NCBI GenBank assembly: GCA_014802325.1
Contig: JAAVCK010000021.1
Coordinates: 29,853-93,852 of the forward strand
From: Bacteroides sp.
GTDB lineage: Bacteria > Bacteroidota > Bacteroidia > Bacteroidales > Muribaculaceae
Length of the DNA: 64,000 nucleotides
Reading direction: 5' to 3'
Shown here: piece after piece, positions 16,957 through 25,621 of the stretch
Layout: every line of letters begins with the position of its first letter
How positions within the stretch are numbered: the stretch's first letter is position 1
Notes under the pieces: model-generated
Database searches by the model: none
What the model was told of the DNA's origin: nothing
What the model saw: the letters and a program-made list of their open reading frames with translations, nothing else
Position numbers and translations under genes: made by a program

Positions 16957-17903
16957 AGCAGCTCAGGCGATCGGTCACCGATTCCATAAAGCCTCTGTTA
17001 AGTGAAAGGGTCATTATTGCCGATGCTCCATATTACGAAAATATTGGAGACGTGCTTATATGGCGAGGCGCAACGGATTTCCTTCAAGAAAATGATATAA
17101 AACTCCTGAATACCTACGGAGCGGGGTTCTTCCCCTTCCCTACTCTTGATAAAGACGTCACAATCTTACTGACGGGGGGAGGCAACTTCGGAGACCTATG
17201 GCGTGATTTTCAGGAATATCGACTTGAAATCATTGCCCGATATTCCGGGAATAGGATTGTCATGCTTCCGCAATCAGTATGCTTTCAGGATAAGGGCTTG
17301 ATCGAAAAAGACGCTGACCTGATGGCCCGGCATCCCGACCTGCATCTCTTTGCCCGTGATCAGGCAAGCTACGACATTCTGTCAAGACACTTCAGCCGAA
17401 ATCATATCTATCTTGCACCTGATATGGCATTCTGCATCGACTCCCTGCTTTTGGAGCAGCATCGGAATCATGAGGAGGAGAAGACTCTTTTTCTACTTCG
17501 ATCCGATAAAGAACTTCCCGAGGGCACGCCGCGGGCTTTGCAAGAGGCCGATGTGACATCTGATTGGCCTAAGCCTGCGAATCTTGATTTATTAATACGA
17601 AATCTCAAGAGAGGGCGGAGAATCTCAAGAGAGCTGCGACGCCGCGGCATTCGCCTGAGACCTCTTGACAGTGTAATCGGATTTTTTGGCAACAGATTCA
17701 TCCGCGATTCTTTGACCGGACGGGGGTGTGAGTTCCTGCGACCATTCTCGCGCATTGTCACCACACGTCTTCACACTATGATTCTGTCAGTACTTCTCCA
17801 CAAGCCAGTGGAATATATTGACAATACCTATGGCAAATTATCAGCCTTTGCCGCGACTTGGCTTCACGATCTACCTGAGGTAAAAGCCTATGGAAGAGAT
17901 TAA
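16929..17903 (+). CDS. polysaccharide pyruvyl transferase family protein
   Basis: 324 residues. Segments ADAPYYENIGDVLIWRGA, ILLTGGGNFGDLW and LFARDQASYDIL match the PS_pyruv_trans family, whose members add ketal pyruvate to sugar residues using phosphoenolpyruvate; the C-terminal TTRLHTMILSVLLHKPVEY is the typical closing motif. Pyruvylation gives the polymer a negative charge. It overlaps both neighbours (28 nt and 14 nt), indicating tight coupling. Confidence 0.88.
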   Translation: MATTFDEKIKQLRRSVTDSIKPLLSERVIIADAPYYENIGDVLIWRGATDFLQENDIKLLNTYGAGFFPFPTLDKDVTILLTGGGNFGDLWRDFQEYRLEIIARYSGNRIVMLPQSVCFQDKGLIEKDADLMARHPDLHLFARDQASYDILSRHFSRNHIYLAPDMAFCIDSLLLEQHRNHEEEKTLFLLRSDKELPEGTPRALQEADVTSDWPKPANLDLLIRNLKRGRRISRELRRRGIRLRPLDSVIGFFGNRFIRDSLTGRGCEFLRPFSRIVTTRLHTMILSVLLHKPVEYIDNTYGKLSAFAATWLHDLPEVKAYGRD

Positions 17904-18861
17904 AGTATCCGTAATCATTCCAATTTTCGGCGTGGAGCCGTATATTGAGAGATGCGCACGCTCTCTGCTGGGACAGACTATGCGTAGCGGCATCGAATTT
18001 ATATTCGTCGATGACTGTACCCCCGACAGGAGTATTGAGATCCTGCGTAAAACTCTTAAAGAATATCCCGAACGATATGCTCAGGTAACGATACTGACTC
18101 ATTCCGCCAATAAAGGATTGGCCGCTGCACGCAAAACCGGAGTTAGCGCCGCAAGGGGAGAATACATCATTCATTGCGACAGCGATGACTGGGTGGAGCC
18201 GGATATGTGCTGGCTTATGTATCAAGAGGCGAAACTCACCGACTCCGACATTGTGGTCTGCAACTATATAAATGAATACGAAGGCTCTTCCGAGACTGTG
18301 ATTCAGGATTTTAACCCTTCCAAGCGTAATCAGATTATTGATTTGCTGAATTGGCGAATGCATTGCATGGTATGGCTGAGGATATTCCGCCGCTCATTTT
18401 ATGTTACATTCGCAATGGACACCCCGAATATCAACCGTGGCGAAGATTTCCCGGTTTCGTTACTTGCGCACGTGCTGAGCTCGCGCGTGAGCTATTTAAG
18501 GGCGCCGCTATATCACTATAACCGTACAAATCAAGAATCAATGACTCAGCGTCACACCCGGAAGGATTATGACGATGCCGTGGAGTCGTGGAGCTATATC
18601 AGAGACTTTATCACCTCTTTGCCCGAGGATAAAGAGGTGAGGTCCGCCCTAAACCGTCAGCTTTCCAGAGTCAGGAACAAAATGCTGAGGTACAAGGAGA
18701 TTTATGACATGACACGGTGGCGAACCTTATGGCCTGAACTGAAACTTGAGGATTGCAGAAACTTTCGGTCAAAGGTATTGGTGGCAATGGCGCGATTGAG
18801 AATGGATTTTATATTGAGGTTATTGCTTAAAGACAATGCCTCCGGCATAAATCAGTTTTAG
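17890..18861 (+). CDS. glycosyltransferase family 2, paralogue 1
   Basis: 323 residues. GT-A fold: SVIIPIFGVEPYIERCARSL, then FVDDCTPDRS (nucleotide-sugar contact) and IIHCDSDDWVEPDM carrying the DxD-type metal site. The enzyme would add a sugar to the growing repeat unit at the cytoplasmic face of the membrane. It is the first of three consecutive GT2 genes with the same start (VPVYGVE.I.RC.RS) and the same block NRGLAAARKTGLEAARGEYI. This copy differs most in its C-terminal third. Confidence 0.9.
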   Translation: MEEIKVSVIIPIFGVEPYIERCARSLLGQTMRSGIEFIFVDDCTPDRSIEILRKTLKEYPERYAQVTILTHSANKGLAAARKTGVSAARGEYIIHCDSDDWVEPDMCWLMYQEAKLTDSDIVVCNYINEYEGSSETVIQDFNPSKRNQIIDLLNWRMHCMVWLRIFRRSFYVTFAMDTPNINRGEDFPVSLLAHVLSSRVSYLRAPLYHYNRTNQESMTQRHTRKDYDDAVESWSYIRDFITSLPEDKEVRSALNRQLSRVRNKMLRYKEIYDMTRWRTLWPELKLEDCRNFRSKVLVAMARLRMDFILRLLLKDNASGINQF

Positions 18862-18862
18862 A

Positions 18863-19876
18863 ATGGAAAATATTGCTATATCAGTGATTGTCCCGGTGTA
18901 TGGCGTTGAAAAATTCATCGAAAGGTGTGCGCGCTCAATTTTCGGGCAGACCATGACCGACGGGGTGGAATTTATCTTTGTGAATGACTGCGCGACAGAC
19001 CGCAGCCTCGAAGTGCTGACAGCCATTATTGATGAATATCCGCCTCTCAGTTCGCAAATAAAAATAATAAATCATCTCTGCAACCGAGGTCTTGCAGCTG
19101 CCCGCAAGACGGGTCTCGAAGCTGCCCGGGGTGAATATATTCTCAATCTGGACAGCGATGACTATTTTGAGCGTGATATGCTTGAGGTGATGTATAAGGC
19201 AGCCAAGGATACGAATGCCGACGTTGTTGTGTCAGACTATTTTATGACAACCAAAAAAGGGGATCGATATCAGGAATGCCCCCTCTACGACACCAGGGAA
19301 GCTATCTTAAGGAGTATCATAACTCCTTGGCGATATGGTAACAAAACAATAGGGCCAAGCGTATGGAACAAACTCATCAGGAGAAATCTCTACACTGACC
19401 ACAGCATAATCCCAATCGAGGGAATAAACTATGGTGAGGATTTCATCATATCCATGCAGATTTTGTATTATGCGGACGTAATCACAAAAGTTGACCGTGC
19501 ATTCGTGCATTACAATAAGCTGAATTCCGACTCATATACTCAAGATAAGTCGGCCTCGAATTGCCGCCAGAGATTGAAAGCAACAGAAACCGTGGCCGGC
19601 TTCCTTGCCCGGAAAGGATGTGTATTTGACGAGGAGTTTGACGAACGGAGATTCTGTGAAAAAATGATTGCCGTAACCAATTGCGATTCAGCCGATCTCG
19701 GGGAGTTTCTCCCGATGTATCCGTGGCTCGATTATGAGAAACACAAGCAGCTTATAGCGCGACACTGGCGGCTTCCCTATAAATTCGCGCTGCAAGGCGA
19801 CAGGACGATGTTCGTTTTCCTGCGCAATCTGCTATTACCAATCCGAAGAATATATCGATTCATATATGACCGCTGA
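18863..19876 (+). CDS. glycosyltransferase family 2, paralogue 2
   Basis: 337 residues with SVIVPVYGVEKFIERCARSI, FVNDCATDRS and LNLDSDDYFERDM. The gene begins one base after the previous stop codon. It is closest in sequence to the next gene; both carry FGQTMTDGVEFIF/FEQTMTDGVEYIF and LNLDSDD/INLDSDD. Donor and acceptor sugars cannot be predicted. Confidence 0.9.
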   Translation: MENIAISVIVPVYGVEKFIERCARSIFGQTMTDGVEFIFVNDCATDRSLEVLTAIIDEYPPLSSQIKIINHLCNRGLAAARKTGLEAARGEYILNLDSDDYFERDMLEVMYKAAKDTNADVVVSDYFMTTKKGDRYQECPLYDTREAILRSIITPWRYGNKTIGPSVWNKLIRRNLYTDHSIIPIEGINYGEDFIISMQILYYADVITKVDRAFVHYNKLNSDSYTQDKSASNCRQRLKATETVAGFLARKGCVFDEEFDERRFCEKMIAVTNCDSADLGEFLPMYPWLDYEKHKQLIARHWRLPYKFALQGDRTMFVFLRNLLLPIRRIYRFIYDR

Positions 19877-20873
19877 ACCTAATATATCAGTTCTTGTACC
19901 TGTCTACATGGTTGAGCGCCACATCGGCCGTTGCGTCCGCTCTCTTTTCGAACAGACGATGACCGATGGAGTGGAATATATTTTCGTTAATGACTCCACC
20001 AAAGATCGGAGCATGGATATTCTCCTTGAGCTTCTGGCCCGATACCCTTCCAGACAGTCACAGGTAAGGGTGATAAACCACCGAGAGAATTTGGGACTTG
20101 CCGCGGCAAGGATTACTGCACTCGATCTTGCCAGAGGAGAATATGTGATAAATCTTGACAGCGATGATTTCTTCGAACATGATATGCTCGAATGTATGTA
20201 TGACGCCGCAAAGAGAAATAATGCTGATGTCGTCGTCGCGGATTATTATTTGTACTACAAAAGGCGGGAAATATATATTTTCTGTCATATCGACAGTGAT
20301 AAGGACCGGCTTGTCGGAAATCTCATTTGCGATAATGGAGGGTGCGGGCGAATGGTATGGAATAAATTGATAAAACGCGACTTATATGAGAAATATTCCG
20401 TGAGACCTTTGCCCGGCTTGAATATCGGAGAAGATATGATAGTGACTGCACGGCTCTTATTTCATGCCGCTTCGATATGCAAGGTTGACAGGGCGTTCGC
20501 CCACTATAACAAAAGCAATCTCGACACCTACACTTCCTCCCCCCGATATCAGGAAATATTGAAGCGCTTCATTGTATGCGATTTTCTATCGGATTTTTTC
20601 GGCGGGCAGTCGCGTGAAATATCAGAAGCCATCAATCGTCATCGCTTCCAGATCAAAGCCTTGGCTCTTACCTACTCACCCCGCGGGACTCAACATCAGG
20701 TTCTTTCCTATCATCCTCAACTGACGTATGATAAATATTATCAGGAGCTGGCGTGGTATTGGCGATTTCCGCTAAGATTAGGATTCAACGGCTACCTGAG
20801 GTCCTTTAACGTGATCAGATACATACTCTTTAAATTCCGGACAATATATCGATATTGTCGCGACTTACGCTAA
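19866..20873 (+). CDS. glycosyltransferase family 2, paralogue 3
   Basis: 335 residues with SVLVPVYMVERHIGRCVRSL, FVNDSTKDRS and INLDSDDFFEHDMLE. It overlaps paralogue 2 by 11 nt and is separated from the polymerase gene by 105 nt with no terminator visible. Three tandem, diverged paralogues imply at least three added sugars besides the priming residue. Confidence 0.9.
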   Translation: MTAEPNISVLVPVYMVERHIGRCVRSLFEQTMTDGVEYIFVNDSTKDRSMDILLELLARYPSRQSQVRVINHRENLGLAAARITALDLARGEYVINLDSDDFFEHDMLECMYDAAKRNNADVVVADYYLYYKRREIYIFCHIDSDKDRLVGNLICDNGGCGRMVWNKLIKRDLYEKYSVRPLPGLNIGEDMIVTARLLFHAASICKVDRAFAHYNKSNLDTYTSSPRYQEILKRFIVCDFLSDFFGGQSREISEAINRHRFQIKALALTYSPRGTQHQVLSYHPQLTYDKYYQELAWYWRFPLRLGFNGYLRSFNVIRYILFKFRTIYRYCRDLR

Positions 20874-20978
20874 CCCTATATGACATCATTATCCTGACTT
20901 ATGCCTGTTCACCGGTGACCGGAATGTCAGATCGAGAAAACAATCTTCATTTCTTCGGTCTAAGAAACGCACTATGAG

Positions 20979-22259
20979 ATGACCCCAATCGTAAGCATGA
21001 CTTTAATGAGCATCAAGCGGTTACTGATCTTGATTTTCCCGGTCAGCGTAATCGTTGATTTGATATCAGGCTTTTGCACTGTTCAGCTCCACACATACAT
21101 ACCCATAGGTCAGGCTTACAGGTTCATCATAATGGCTGCTATAATATATATGCTGCTAAAAAGAGCAAGACCCTTGCTCGCATGGATGATACTGTGCCCG
21201 ATTTCGTTCTTCTTACTTGCATCTTCTTTCTGGATAATTATACACGGATTTGAACCTGACAACGGTTTCAGCCCTGCAATAGAGATCGAGAGTTTCAGCA
21301 AGATCCTATATTTCATGCTCGTTATCACATTCTTTATTTTATATCGTGAAGAAATCGGATTGCTTGATCCGCTGAAGATAATTTCAAATTACGGAATGAT
21401 AATTTCTTCGGCCGTGCTTATTTCGTTCCTGACCGGATTCGGAAACAGCACCTACGGGACTGACTATGGATTCGGCTCCAAGAGCTATTTCAAGGCGGGA
21501 AATGATCTTGGATTAACAATCCTGTACTCTGCGGTAGTAAGTAGTCTATATATGATTTCGGGTTTCGATTGGAAACGCATGGTCAAGCTACTGATTATCT
21601 CATCAGCTGTCATTTTGATCGGAAGCCGTGTAGGCCTTGTAGGAATTTTACTTTGGCTCACCATACTGGTGTGTTACATTGTGTTTATCTATCGACCCGC
21701 TGACCGCAGGATACGCCGACGATTCCGTCATTATAGACCGATAATCTTCACATGCTACATTCTCAGCGTGAGCGGAGTGATTTATTATCTGCTGTCAGTT
21801 TTCGACAGCTACATGCTGTTCAAGTACACAAGCGTCGGCCTGCGTACCGCGCGCAGCCTTCTTACTGATCCTGCGGAGGTGTACATCAGCAAATTCGAAT
21901 GGTATGAAGCGGTATTCGGCAAAGGCATGGCGGCCCTCTATTATTTCGTTGCACATTCAGTCAGATTTCGGGCCGACTACCGCATGGTGGAAGCTGATTT
22001 TCACGAATTGCTTGGCGGTTACGGCATCATCGGATTTATCTTGATCCTCTCGCCGTTTGTCTACTTCATGTTTAAGGCTCTGACACGATACTTTTCACAT
22101 CCCGATTTCACACTCTTCGCTATACTTTTCGTGACCGGATCTTTTCTTGCCGTGGCCTTCACGGCAGGACACTGCCTCCGCAACCCGATGGTCGCACCAA
22201 TCTACGCCTACATCGTATCTCAATTGTATTATGGGAAAGAACGTCCTGTTGATAAATAA
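20979..22259 (+). CDS. O-antigen/capsule polymerase-like membrane protein (Wzy/WaaL-like)
   Basis: 426 residues with about ten hydrophobic helices and a large periplasmic loop in the second half (around AVFGKGMAALYYFVAHSVR...HELLGGYGIIG), the usual layout of Wzy polymerases and O-antigen ligases. Such proteins link repeat units at the periplasmic side. Sequence conservation is low in this group, so the role rests on topology and on the neighbouring flippase and glycosyltransferases. It ends 28 nt inside the next gene. Confidence 0.75.
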   Translation: MTPIVSMTLMSIKRLLILIFPVSVIVDLISGFCTVQLHTYIPIGQAYRFIIMAAIIYMLLKRARPLLAWMILCPISFFLLASSFWIIIHGFEPDNGFSPAIEIESFSKILYFMLVITFFILYREEIGLLDPLKIISNYGMIISSAVLISFLTGFGNSTYGTDYGFGSKSYFKAGNDLGLTILYSAVVSSLYMISGFDWKRMVKLLIISSAVILIGSRVGLVGILLWLTILVCYIVFIYRPADRRIRRRFRHYRPIIFTCYILSVSGVIYYLLSVFDSYMLFKYTSVGLRTARSLLTDPAEVYISKFEWYEAVFGKGMAALYYFVAHSVRFRADYRMVEADFHELLGGYGIIGFILILSPFVYFMFKALTRYFSHPDFTLFAILFVTGSFLAVAFTAGHCLRNPMVAPIYAYIVSQLYYGKERPVDK

Positions 22260-23292
22260 CGGCTATCCTTCTGAGCGGCATCCCCAATACACTACTTACA
22301 TCAGGAGCATTGAGGATTGCCTCATCGCTTCGGGCCTGAATGTCGAAAAGCTGGTAATCAGATACGACCGTCACATCACGCCCCTGTATAAACTCTACAA
22401 ATATTTCCTATTCTGGATTAAGTGCCTCACAATCCGTACCGACTGCGACACCATCTACATCAACCATCTGCCATTTGCATTGCCAATAATCCTTAACCCC
22501 TCGTTAGCTCGTAAAAAGCTGATAGTCCATTGGCATGGCAATGACCTTGCAGGCTACAACAAGTTCGTAAAATTTGCCTCCCGGTTTCTCGGCCGGTTCG
22601 TCTCCAAGGCTCACAATATCGTACCGTCACTTTATTCCGGCCAAGAACTGACGGCTCGCTACGGTAATCACGGTCTGCGCGTTTCGGTGAGCCCGAGCGG
22701 TGGAGTAGACATATCAAATTTTTCTCCCGCCAAGACTATCCGGAAAAAGTTTGTGATCAGTTATGCGAGTGAACTGAAAAGAGAGAAAGGCATCGGCATA
22801 TTCCTCTATCTGATCAACAACAGGAAGGAGATCGAGCGGCTTACAGGGCGCTCCATTGAATTTCACTACGTCAAATATGGCTCCGAACTCGCCGGCTATC
22901 TTCCCGTGCTCGATCAGTATGATAAAAATATAGTGAAAGGCTTCGACAAGATGCTGAAAGATGATGTGCCGGCATTTCTGAATTCTACCGATCTGCTTGT
23001 TTTTCCTTCACTCCGCGACAGCCTCGGATTAACGGCTCTCGAAGCTATGAGTTGCGGAGTGCCGGTCGTGGCTCACAATATCTGTGCTTTCCCCGAATAT
23101 ATAAAGTCAGGAGTATCAGGTGAACTCGTAGAGTTAAAAGACTCTGAAAGTGAGCAAAACAGGGAGTTTTTGGACATGGTGGTGAAAGTTGTCAATAATA
23201 GAGATTCCTATACCCCAAGACAGATAGTTGAGGCTAACTATTCGCGAGCCTCGGTGATTTCTTTTTACCGTAAATTATTTGAAACCTTATGA
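22231..23292 (+). CDS. glycosyltransferase family 4 (GT-B fold)
   Basis: 353 residues from the ATG at 22231 (MGKNVLLINNGYPSERHPQY); a longer frame runs into the polymerase gene and has no signature. The N-terminal half binds the acceptor (LIVHWHGND). The C-terminal half has ISYASELKREKGI and the nucleotide-sugar motif FPSLRDSLGLTALEAMSCGV, with the EX7E-type glutamate. A retaining sugar transfer in the repeat unit is expected. It overlaps its neighbours by 28 and 4 nt. Confidence 0.88.
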   Translation: MGKNVLLINNGYPSERHPQYTTYIRSIEDCLIASGLNVEKLVIRYDRHITPLYKLYKYFLFWIKCLTIRTDCDTIYINHLPFALPIILNPSLARKKLIVHWHGNDLAGYNKFVKFASRFLGRFVSKAHNIVPSLYSGQELTARYGNHGLRVSVSPSGGVDISNFSPAKTIRKKFVISYASELKREKGIGIFLYLINNRKEIERLTGRSIEFHYVKYGSELAGYLPVLDQYDKNIVKGFDKMLKDDVPAFLNSTDLLVFPSLRDSLGLTALEAMSCGVPVVAHNICAFPEYIKSGVSGELVELKDSESEQNREFLDMVVKVVNNRDSYTPRQIVEANYSRASVISFYRKLFETL

Positions 23293-24500
23293 ACCAAGCA
23301 GTAGTGTCGCTTTCGAAACTTCAAAAATACTGCGAGGCGGAGGATTTCAAGGGTTGGGATCCATTCGATGGACTCAATTCGCGGATATTCAATGCCCTGC
23401 CTATGCTGAAAAGGTCAGCGCTATGCCGCTTGATTATGATACAGCTGTTCAAGCGGAATCCCGTTAATCTAAGGAGAATCGCTGCAGTACCCAAGCAGTA
23501 TAATCCCAAAGCTATCGCATTATTTCTTTCAGGCTATTGCAATCTTTATCATGCGATTGAATCGGCACCGGAACTGCAAAATGCTTTCGGGCAAAAACAG
23601 ACAGTGAGATTAACGATTGACAGACTTGCGCGCCTATTGCTGTCGCTACGTTCGAAAGGCGACTATCACGGTGCCTGCTGGGGCTATAACTTCGACTGGC
23701 AGTCAAGAAGGGCATTCCTTTTTCCGGCTCATACTCCTGTGGTAGTAGTCACGGCATTCAGCGCATCGGCCCTTTTCGATGCCTATGAAATAACGGGTGA
23801 GAAGGAATATCTCGATGTGGCTTTGTCGTCAGCGCGATTTGTAATCGACGACCTTCACCGCACTCCTTTCGGGCGCGGGTTTCTGTTCTCCTACTCCCCG
23901 CTCCCCGGAAATGATACGGTATTCAATGCCTCCCTCCTCGGAGTAAAGATTCTATGCCTCTGCTATAAATATACCGGAAATCCCGAATACCGCCACATTG
24001 CCTCGCAGGTAGTGCAAGCCGCGTGTGATGGTCAACGTCCTGACGGAGGATGGGTGTATGGATTGCGTCCCGTGCAGTCTTGGATCGATTCATTCCATAC
24101 AGGCTATAACCTTGACGCTTTGAATACTTACAGGACTCTGACGGGCGACAGAACGTTTGACTCCAACATTGAGAGAGGATTGGATTTCTATATCAATAAT
24201 TTCTTCAAGGAGGATGGAACTCCAAAGTATTATCATGACAGGACTTATCCGATAGACATTCACTCACCCGCCCAACTATTGGTGACACTTTCCAATATGA
24301 ATCAACTGTCTCGTTACTGCTGCCTGGCGGACAAGATAGTGGACTGGACTATCAGGAACATGCAGGATAAGAAAGGATATTTTTACTACCAGATAAAACC
24401 GCTTATAAGTAGTAAAATCTCATATATGAGATGGAGTAATGCATTTATGTTTAACGCATTATCTAATTACGTCAAAAAATATTATTGTAATAACGAATAG
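23289..24500 (+). CDS. alpha/alpha-toroid protein of the polysaccharide operon
   Basis: 403 residues without signal peptide. Repeated helical hairpins with aromatic/Gly turns (DYHGACWGYNFDWQ, RPDGGWVYGL, WIDSFHTGYNLDAL) suggest an (alpha/alpha)6 toroid as in glycoside hydrolases, lyases or epimerases; similar proteins in Bacteroides polysaccharide loci have been labelled with unrelated names. It is the last gene of the operon and overlaps the GT4 gene by 4 nt. No catalytic residues can be assigned with certainty; possible roles are sugar epimerisation or chain trimming in the cytoplasm. Confidence 0.6.
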   Translation: MNQAVVSLSKLQKYCEAEDFKGWDPFDGLNSRIFNALPMLKRSALCRLIMIQLFKRNPVNLRRIAAVPKQYNPKAIALFLSGYCNLYHAIESAPELQNAFGQKQTVRLTIDRLARLLLSLRSKGDYHGACWGYNFDWQSRRAFLFPAHTPVVVVTAFSASALFDAYEITGEKEYLDVALSSARFVIDDLHRTPFGRGFLFSYSPLPGNDTVFNASLLGVKILCLCYKYTGNPEYRHIASQVVQAACDGQRPDGGWVYGLRPVQSWIDSFHTGYNLDALNTYRTLTGDRTFDSNIERGLDFYINNFFKEDGTPKYYHDRTYPIDIHSPAQLLVTLSNMNQLSRYCCLADKIVDWTIRNMQDKKGYFYYQIKPLISSKISYMRWSNAFMFNALSNYVKKYYCNNE

Positions 24501-24577
24501 TGTGAATCTAATCTGGCGAAAAGTCAACATATTGAACTGATTTTACTCCAATCACGCCGGGTGTCGAAATTATTGCT

Positions 24578-24585
24578 TATATTTG
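24578..24585 (+). promoter_or_regulatory. -7 box of the murB-murA transcript
   Basis: TATATTTG, 24 nt before the murB ATG, fits TAnnTTTG. A -33 element is not obvious. It suggests that murB-murA is transcribed separately from the polysaccharide operon. Confidence 0.55.
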
Positions 24586-24609
24586 TAGTCGTAACCGATA
24601 TACAACCCG

Positions 24610-25605
24610 ATGATCACTATTCAGGAAAACTTATCGCTCGCCCCGCTCCACACCATGGGGCTTGACGTGAGATGCCGACGGTATATTAAATTCAATAATG
24701 CCGCCGACCTCAGCCGTGTGCGCACAATGCTGTCGCCCGACGAGCCTCTGCTCATAATGGGTGCCGGCAGCAACCTTCTTTTCACCAAGGATTTCGACGG
24801 CACGATTCTGTACCCCGACATCAGATATATAAAATTCTCAGGATGCGACGTCACAGCCGGTGCAGGCGTAACGATGGACCACCTTATTAAGGAGGCCTGC
24901 CATCGCGGACTATGGGGTATGGAAAACCTGTCGGGAATTCCCGGCACGGTGGGAGCATCGGTAGTGCAGAATGTGGGGGCCTACGGAGTAGAGGCCGGCG
25001 ACCTTGTCAAGACGGTGTATCTCTACGATCTCGCAACAGGATTTCATGAGCGCATGGAGGCGGACGACTGCAAGTTTGGCTACCGCGACTCGGTATTCAA
25101 GCACCTCACGGGCAAGGTGATACTCGGTGTCACCTATCGCCTGTCGCCCTACGCCAACCCCCGTCTCGACTACGGAAATCTGCGCCAAATGGTGAGCGAT
25201 ATACCCATGCTTCGCCCCATAGACGTGAGGCGCACCGTAATGGAAGTGCGCGACTCCAAGCTACCGCGACCCGAGATCACAGGCAGCGCCGGAAGTTTTT
25301 TCAAGAATCCGGTCATATCCCGCGAAGATTTCGAGGCGCTGAAAACCCGCTTGGGTAATGACACGATACCGCATTTCGACCAACCCGACGGCATAAAGAT
25401 TCCCGCAGCGTGGCTCATAGATAAGGCCGGCTGCAAGGGCATGACCTCAGGCGGTGCCTCCGTATGGCAGAGTCAGCCGCTCGTGATAGTCAATGCCGAT
25501 GGCAACGCGACACCCTCCGATATTCTCGACCTCGAAAAAGCCGTGGTGAAAGCCGTGGAAGAATTCAGCGGTATCACCCTTATTCCCGAAGTTCAACACA
25601 TCTAA
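24610..25605 (+). CDS. murB: UDP-N-acetylenolpyruvoylglucosamine reductase
   Basis: 331 residues. FAD-binding motifs LLIMGAGSNLLF and GIPGTVGASVVQNVGAYGVE, the substrate loop YRDSVFK, and the catalytic-serine region GSAGSFFKNPVI identify a type I (E. coli-like) MurB. It reduces UDP-GlcNAc-enolpyruvate with NADPH to UDP-MurNAc, the second committed step of peptidoglycan synthesis. murA follows after 16 nt, so the first two enzymes of the pathway are co-transcribed. Confidence 0.95.
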   Translation: MITIQENLSLAPLHTMGLDVRCRRYIKFNNAADLSRVRTMLSPDEPLLIMGAGSNLLFTKDFDGTILYPDIRYIKFSGCDVTAGAGVTMDHLIKEACHRGLWGMENLSGIPGTVGASVVQNVGAYGVEAGDLVKTVYLYDLATGFHERMEADDCKFGYRDSVFKHLTGKVILGVTYRLSPYANPRLDYGNLRQMVSDIPMLRPIDVRRTVMEVRDSKLPRPEITGSAGSFFKNPVISREDFEALKTRLGNDTIPHFDQPDGIKIPAAWLIDKAGCKGMTSGGASVWQSQPLVIVNADGNATPSDILDLEKAVVKAVEEFSGITLIPEVQHI

Positions 25606-25621
25606 TATATAATCACAGAAA

